Assembly: GCF_000626715.1 (NCBI RefSeq)
Contig: NZ_AQRA01000009.1
Span: 232,168 to 296,167, forward strand
Direction: 5' to 3'
Length of the DNA stretch: 64,000 bases
Source: Aquimarina atlantica
Lineage (GTDB): Bacteria > Bacteroidota > Bacteroidia > Flavobacteriales > Flavobacteriaceae
Each line of letters starts with the position of its first letter. The stretch's first letter is position 1. The position numbers and the translations under genes are program-made. Under the pieces are notes generated by a model. That model was given only the letters and a program-made list of their open reading frames with translations. It was not told the DNA's origin and made no database searches. Positions 60,201 through 64,000 of this stretch are shown here, one piece after another.

Positions 60201-63200
60201 ATACGAAGCTATACAAGTTTTCTGGCAACAATGAAGCAAAATATCTATATGTAAAACTGCCATCTGGCGAAACAGCTACTACAGATGCAGATTTTAGATC
60301 AAAATATTTAAAAGGAATAGAAGGTAAACCGATTTATTTCAGGTTTTTGATGAATATGACCAAAGCTGGGGCATTACATACATCTGCTAAACCTAGTAAT
60401 GATTTTGATTATGTAACCGGATATTTTGAAATAGATGGAAATACAAATGTATTTACAGCTCCTAATGGGGCTGTTTATGCAGCTGTTCCCATGAAAACTA
60501 CAGACATGGAAGGTGGAGTTTCTGGAACTAAACAAGTCAACCCGATCTCTAAAGCAGGTTGGTATTTTGGGAGAAGATATCTGAATGGATTAGTATATGG
60601 ATTAAATACTGATTATAGAACAGAAAACATACAGTCTATCGCTAAAAAAGTGATTAGTAGTTTTAAAGCAAATAAAGATATCCTTACCGGTCCCAATGCT
60701 AAATTAAGAAGTAATGAATTTTTATGTGCGCAACGTTTTTGGCCGGATAAATCCTGGATACGCCTGTCAACACCACAAAATTACAAATTAGGAGGAGGCG
60801 CAAGAATAAAGAAATTGGTAATGAGAGATCAATGGAATAAAATGGTAGACCCAACAATTCCGGATACCAATGAAAAATATACTAAAGAGTATGGGCAAAC
60901 TTATGAATATACCTTAGATGACGGGAGTTCTAGTGGTGTTGCCACTTATGAGCCTAACCAAAGTAAAGAAAACCCATTTGTTGAACCATTTTATAATCAT
61001 TCTGATCGTCTGGTAGCTCCCCGAGAAGTAAACTATGTAGAAAAACCATTTGGAGAATCTTTTTTCCCTTCGTCAGCAGTAACCTATAGTAGAGTTACGG
61101 TAAGTAATCTGGCAAGAGAAGGAATATCAAAACATGCTACAGGTAAGGTAGTTTCAGAGTTTTTTACTTCTAAGGATTACCCTACCAAAGTAGATTATAC
61201 AGATATCGATAGTCCAAATAATTATGCTACAAATCAAAATCAGTTTTTAGAAAATCTTTTACAAGGAATTTTTGGTGGAGAGGTTAAATCAAGAAATGAA
61301 TATGCGTTATCTCAAGGTTTTATGGTGCATACTAATGATATGAATGGGAAAATGCGTTTTCAGAAGGTATATGCAGAAAATCAAGATAAGCCCTTATCAT
61401 CTGTAGAGTATAGATATAGTACTAAACAAGATGATATTACACAATTAGATAATACATTACCCGTAATTACAAAAGAAGGTAAGGTACTTTATGATCGACA
61501 GATTGGTATAGATTACGATGTGGTAACAGATTTTAGAGAGAGTTATTCTAAATCCAAAACAGAAGGTGTTAAGGCTAATGTAGTGGCATTAATATTCGGA
61601 ATTGTTGTCGTACCTATTCCAACTATAGTGCCTTCTCGTACTGAACTTGAAAATGTAGCGTATTCTACTATCACTACCAAAGTAATTCATACAACGGCAG
61701 TACTAAAAGAAAAAATAGCTACAGATCTGGGGTCTAAAGTATCAACAATAAATGAAGCCTGGGATGCAGAAACAGGACAGGTATTATTAACCCGAACTGT
61801 GAATGAATTTGATGATGAATACTACAACTTTAATTTTCCTGCATATTGGGCTTATGATAACATGGGGCAGGCATCTCGTAATATAGGTATTACAGGAATT
61901 TTAAAAAGATCTGGAAATTTCTTTACCATTCCTGATGCTAAGAAATATTTCACATTGGGAGATGAAATAATAGCTACTTATGGCAGAGCAAAGAAAAGTG
62001 ATCGACTTTGGGTAGTAGGGTTTAATCCTGCAGGTGATGGAGTAATGTTAATGAAAGGAAACGGAAGTGTCATTAATACATCTGAAGGAGCAGATATTAG
62101 TGAAGACATTAACTTCAAAATTGTGAGATCAGGACGTAGAAACCAACAAATGGCCAATATGGGATCTATTACAATGATGAAAAACCCAATCAAGGGGAGT
62201 GCCGGAGCTAATTTGAATCAAATAGATACCAATACATTTACGCTAAATACAAATACACCGGCTGCTGATAATTTACGAATTGTAAACGCCAGTGCAGTAG
62301 AGTATAATGACTTCTGGAATTGCCAGTGTGAAAGCGAACTGAAGTTTGCACCAGAATCCTTAAATGGAGGAAAACTAGAAGATATTTCTCAAGATGATTA
62401 TCCTTTTGAAAACCCTTTTAACCCTTATGTTTATAATGCAAAAGGAGAATGGAGAGCAAAGCGCTCTTATGCATATTTAACAGAACGTTCTCATGTTAAT
62501 CAAGGTACAACTTCTAAAGTAAATACTCGTAGAGAAGGGTATTTTAAAGAGTTTACTCCTTATTATGCTTTGATGCAAGATAAAACCTGGGAGAAATCTG
62601 GAGCAGCTAATGATGCCTGGACATTTGCTAGTGAAGTTACGCAGTATAGTCCTTTTGGAACAGAATTGGAAAATAAAGATGCTTTAGGCAGGTATTCTGC
62701 AGCACAATATGGATATAATTATACATTACCGACAGCAGTTAGTTCTAATAGTAGATACCGTGATATGGGGATGGATGGTTTTGAAGATTATGTTTTTATG
62801 AAATCCGATAGCGCCCATTTTAATTTTAAAAATTCGGCAGACAAAGATGGGGCTGAAGGTATTCGTATAACAAATCAGGTATCTCATACCGGTAGAAATA
62901 GTTTGTTAATCCCGGCAAACGAAAATGCAATTTTAGAACGCAATCTTATTGGAGAGCTACCTGAAGATACAGACTACGATAATGATGGAATTAAGGATGA
63001 TGAAGATTTATGCCCTTTTACACCTAGTAATAATTACGATTATGATGGAGATGAAATTGGTGATGAATGTGATGATGACGCGGTACCTAAAGTATTTGGA
63101 CGATATACTACGAATGAGGTGCTTTATTTGGCTGGAGGAGTAAAAGAATGTGTAGGTAGAAGTGCTGAATTTACAATATATGGTAATCCAAATGAAACTA

Positions 63201-63550
63201 TTGAGTACGCAATAGTATTCCATCAAACCAACTACAGGGGAATGGGATTACGTATTAATGATAAACTTATTTTTACTGATAATGATGTTAGAAACAAAGC
63301 AGGAGAACTATTTGTTTTCAATGATATCGTGCTGGATATTAGAGGACAAAAGTATATAGATCTTGATTTTGATGTTGTTAGAGCGAAATCTAAAAAAGGG
63401 GATAATACCTGGCGAATGGAATTTATGATTTTAAATAAAAATAATGGAAGTCCGGTACCAGGTACTTCAATCGATTTGAGATCACAAGGAAGAAGAGATA
63501 AAAGATGTGGTGAACCTGAATGGGGGAATTTAGATCAAATCAAGCATTAA
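57230..63550 (+). CDS. Giant exported protein with Rhs/SpvB-type N-terminus and thrombospondin type 3 repeats
   Basis: 2106 residues with an N-terminal signal (hydrophobic 14-34, ending WALT). The following SDMVNLSSGNFNYNIPVMDVGGYPLNLAYDSG and WVGLGWNLNVGQINRQVRG are the hallmark of Rhs-type and SpvB-like proteins of Bacteroidota. The body (about 100-1800) is beta-rich with many Tyr/Asn/Asp strands. No YD-repeat core (RYYDPxxGRF-type) is present. Near 1914-1952 thrombospondin type 3 units (DYDNDGIKDDEDLCP, DYDGDEIGDECDDD) bind calcium in known proteins. The last 150 residues are a beta sandwich. Neither a T9SS sorting domain nor a toxin tail is recognised. A structural or adhesive surface role is likelier than toxin delivery. 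Confidence 0.8.
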   Translation: MINTIRKSKVTKVIASYLAIQLIVQMMQPIQLWALTSGPSQPEFNSFTPIGTSDMVNLSSGNFNYNIPVMDVGGYPLNLAYDSGVTMDQESSWVGLGWNLNVGQINRQVRGIPDDFKGDEMIYESNMKPNVTVGVDAAIDLQLFGYEGNDGVKGKASFGVNLKYNNYTGISFTPSYGISFDLANTVTVGMSVETSATEGATVSPSVGISATKAISEKGAITGGLNAGVSYNSNQGLKSFNISSSMGLTGIKDEKYKKAKNRQAGFGSGSGSISFNNVTLTPRKRTAFINNNGTVAVSLGGDIWGADIEGEISAMGSVQKVKDPVKIEKAYGYEFTGHATPDDIKDYNREKDNVISKTTLALPVSNYTYDLYTVQGQGAGGMFRPFRSQVGQINDDLVEDESSSLSLGVEIEPGTGYHFGANFTSAPSVSRTGVWDTKALQHFKQEKEDIRESGDLLDYEPVYFKYIGEPRVDKDQKLFEDLGGYSPIALEIGGSKKSFNKYADNRFRIKEYNADKTPKYRTLPSFNSKFKRSRDIRNQNVQKISAEELLEFYNEGYAKSRINKSSKPHHTAEVRVLNSDGSTYVFGETAYNKVKREVTFATNSTTFNCADGLVTYQSGENSTNNRSGIDNFYDAVETPAYAHSYLLSSVLSSDYEDLKGDGPTDDDLGAYTNFIYTNKEDNYKWRIPYGSNKASYNAGLNTDKADQKGSYVYGEKEIKYIDKIVTKTHVAIFDLSPRKDARGVAGENGGAPSSGQQMYKIDKIRLYSKPEALKAKILDDDTTNDLPISAIKTAHFVYDYSLCKKVENNKGEAPNGNELRNEGGKLTLKKVYFTYRDSKMGKYTPYTFNYDGFNPDYNLKSYDVWGGYKPIVKNALQYDQNGNVVYIKNENGVDVPQINPNFAGGNTGFCNTGDDITAPEFAFIQQDDRKLQDSFSSAWSLTSIDLPSGGKIDLTYESDDYQYVQDRDALQMFKVVGAGNNEGSSSFDPETNTKLYKFSGNNEAKYLYVKLPSGETATTDADFRSKYLKGIEGKPIYFRFLMNMTKAGALHTSAKPSNDFDYVTGYFEIDGNTNVFTAPNGAVYAAVPMKTTDMEGGVSGTKQVNPISKAGWYFGRRYLNGLVYGLNTDYRTENIQSIAKKVISSFKANKDILTGPNAKLRSNEFLCAQRFWPDKSWIRLSTPQNYKLGGGARIKKLVMRDQWNKMVDPTIPDTNEKYTKEYGQTYEYTLDDGSSSGVATYEPNQSKENPFVEPFYNHSDRLVAPREVNYVEKPFGESFFPSSAVTYSRVTVSNLAREGISKHATGKVVSEFFTSKDYPTKVDYTDIDSPNNYATNQNQFLENLLQGIFGGEVKSRNEYALSQGFMVHTNDMNGKMRFQKVYAENQDKPLSSVEYRYSTKQDDITQLDNTLPVITKEGKVLYDRQIGIDYDVVTDFRESYSKSKTEGVKANVVALIFGIVVVPIPTIVPSRTELENVAYSTITTKVIHTTAVLKEKIATDLGSKVSTINEAWDAETGQVLLTRTVNEFDDEYYNFNFPAYWAYDNMGQASRNIGITGILKRSGNFFTIPDAKKYFTLGDEIIATYGRAKKSDRLWVVGFNPAGDGVMLMKGNGSVINTSEGADISEDINFKIVRSGRRNQQMANMGSITMMKNPIKGSAGANLNQIDTNTFTLNTNTPAADNLRIVNASAVEYNDFWNCQCESELKFAPESLNGGKLEDISQDDYPFENPFNPYVYNAKGEWRAKRSYAYLTERSHVNQGTTSKVNTRREGYFKEFTPYYALMQDKTWEKSGAANDAWTFASEVTQYSPFGTELENKDALGRYSAAQYGYNYTLPTAVSSNSRYRDMGMDGFEDYVFMKSDSAHFNFKNSADKDGAEGIRITNQVSHTGRNSLLIPANENAILERNLIGELPEDTDYDNDGIKDDEDLCPFTPSNNYDYDGDEIGDECDDDAVPKVFGRYTTNEVLYLAGGVKECVGRSAEFTIYGNPNETIEYAIVFHQTNYRGMGLRINDKLIFTDNDVRNKAGELFVFNDIVLDIRGQKYIDLDFDVVRAKSKKGDNTWRMEFMILNKNNGSPVPGTSIDLRSQGRRDKRCGEPEWGNLDQIKH

Positions 63551-63615
63551 TTATATAATCGATATCAAATTCATTGATACATACATTAAAAAATAATCTA
63601 AACCTATTTAGATAC

Positions 63616-64000
63616 ATGAAAAATCTAACTTATATACAATCAAAGCTCACGAAGTATTCTTTGCTAGTACTAGTAGTCGTTTTTAATAGCTTGTCTGTAA
63701 TGGCACAGGTCTCTTCTCAGGAACGACAGGCATTGGTAGATTTATATAATAGTACAGATGGTGCGAACTGGACTAATACACAAGCTAATAATCAACCATG
63801 GCTGATTAATGATCCAAATTCTTTAGTAAGTGATTGGTATGGAGTTACTGTTGTAGCAGATAAGGTAACAACCTTAAAACTGGACAATAATAATTTAGTA
63901 GGTACAATCCCGAATTCTATATCCAATATACCAGGATTAGAATCATTGTCATTAACCAGAAATACACTTTCTGGGAGCATTCCTACTACTATTGGTGACC
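63616..64000 (+). CDS. Leucine-rich-repeat exported protein (partial, runs off the window)
   Basis: The frame from ATG 63616 gives MKNLTYIQSKLTKYSLLVLV and a signal peptide ending VMAQ. The next segment, RQALVDLYNSTDGANWT, with WYGVTVVADKVTTLKLDNNNLVGTIP and LESLSLTRNTLSGSIP, matches the plant-type leucine-rich repeat surface proteins common in Bacteroidota, often with a T9SS sorting domain at the C-terminus. That end is outside the window. About 128 residues are visible. Confidence 0.85.
   Translation, partial: MKNLTYIQSKLTKYSLLVLVVVFNSLSVMAQVSSQERQALVDLYNSTDGANWTNTQANNQPWLINDPNSLVSDWYGVTVVADKVTTLKLDNNNLVGTIPNSISNIPGLESLSLTRNTLSGSIPTTIGD

Noticed and set aside
57230..63550. The giant protein as an Rhs toxin
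   Set aside because: The N-terminus resembles Rhs proteins, but no YD-repeat core or C-terminal toxin domain was visible, and no immunity gene follows.

Overview
The window is about one-third GC and looks like a chromosome segment of a marine-type flavobacterium (Bacteroidota). The support is one type A T9SS sorting domain, SprB-type repeats, a TANFOR/fibronectin surface protein, a CarboxypepD_reg TonB receptor, several TAnnTTTG-type -7 promoter boxes, and an almost complete absence of Shine-Dalgarno sequences. No rRNA, tRNA, CRISPR array, transposase or integrase was seen, and the genus cannot be fixed from sequence alone.

Layout. (1) 1-7045: the tail of an unidentified gene, a YdjM/DUF457-type membrane protein, then a signalling block of two single-domain receivers, a TonB-dependent receptor and a YfiR-domain histidine kinase whose start overlaps the receptor stop. 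(2) 7348-27142: five large exported proteins in two transcription units. Unit 1 holds a beta-barrel protein with a basic linker and helical tail, plus a 1895-residue TANFOR/FN3 protein with a zinc metallopeptidase motif and an AT-rich C-terminal part. Unit 2 holds a 1566-residue secreted protein, an FN3 protein and a SprB-repeat T9SS substrate. Each unit ends at a strong hairpin terminator and starts at a promoter carrying the same 17-base element at identical spacing. (3) 27431-31131: a DUF4132/HEAT protein with a perfect FNR-type box upstream, and a small lipoprotein. (4) 31228-35060: an imelysin / di-haem oxidoreductase / imelysin-like set, likely for iron acquisition. (5) 35196-36380: an HxlR regulator divergent from a membrane protein and a YdhR-like protein. 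(6) 36448-42626: a sulfide/persulfide block (SQR, rhodanese, CstB-like persulfide dioxygenase, SulP transporter, Crp/Fnr regulator, DUF983 protein), with four promoters sharing a GTAAC-N4-GTTAC site or a close variant. (7) 43306-54280: TldD/TldE metalloprotease genes, then DUF4159, MoxR, DUF58, BatA-type and two further membrane proteins. (8) 54393-64000: two small membrane proteins, an OmpH-like protein, a lipoprotein, a 2106-residue protein with an Rhs-type N-terminus but no Rhs core, and the start of a leucine-rich-repeat protein running off the window.

Two things stand out. The first is a self-contained sulfide-oxidation regulon whose operator can be read from four promoters: the site always ends 22 bases before the -7 box, and the likely regulator is encoded inside the regulon. 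The second is the pair of surface-protein units in region 2, tied together by an unrecognised 17-base promoter element at that same 22-base spacing. The second is the best candidate here for an undescribed system: a secreted or surface assembly with polymorphic-toxin-like traits.
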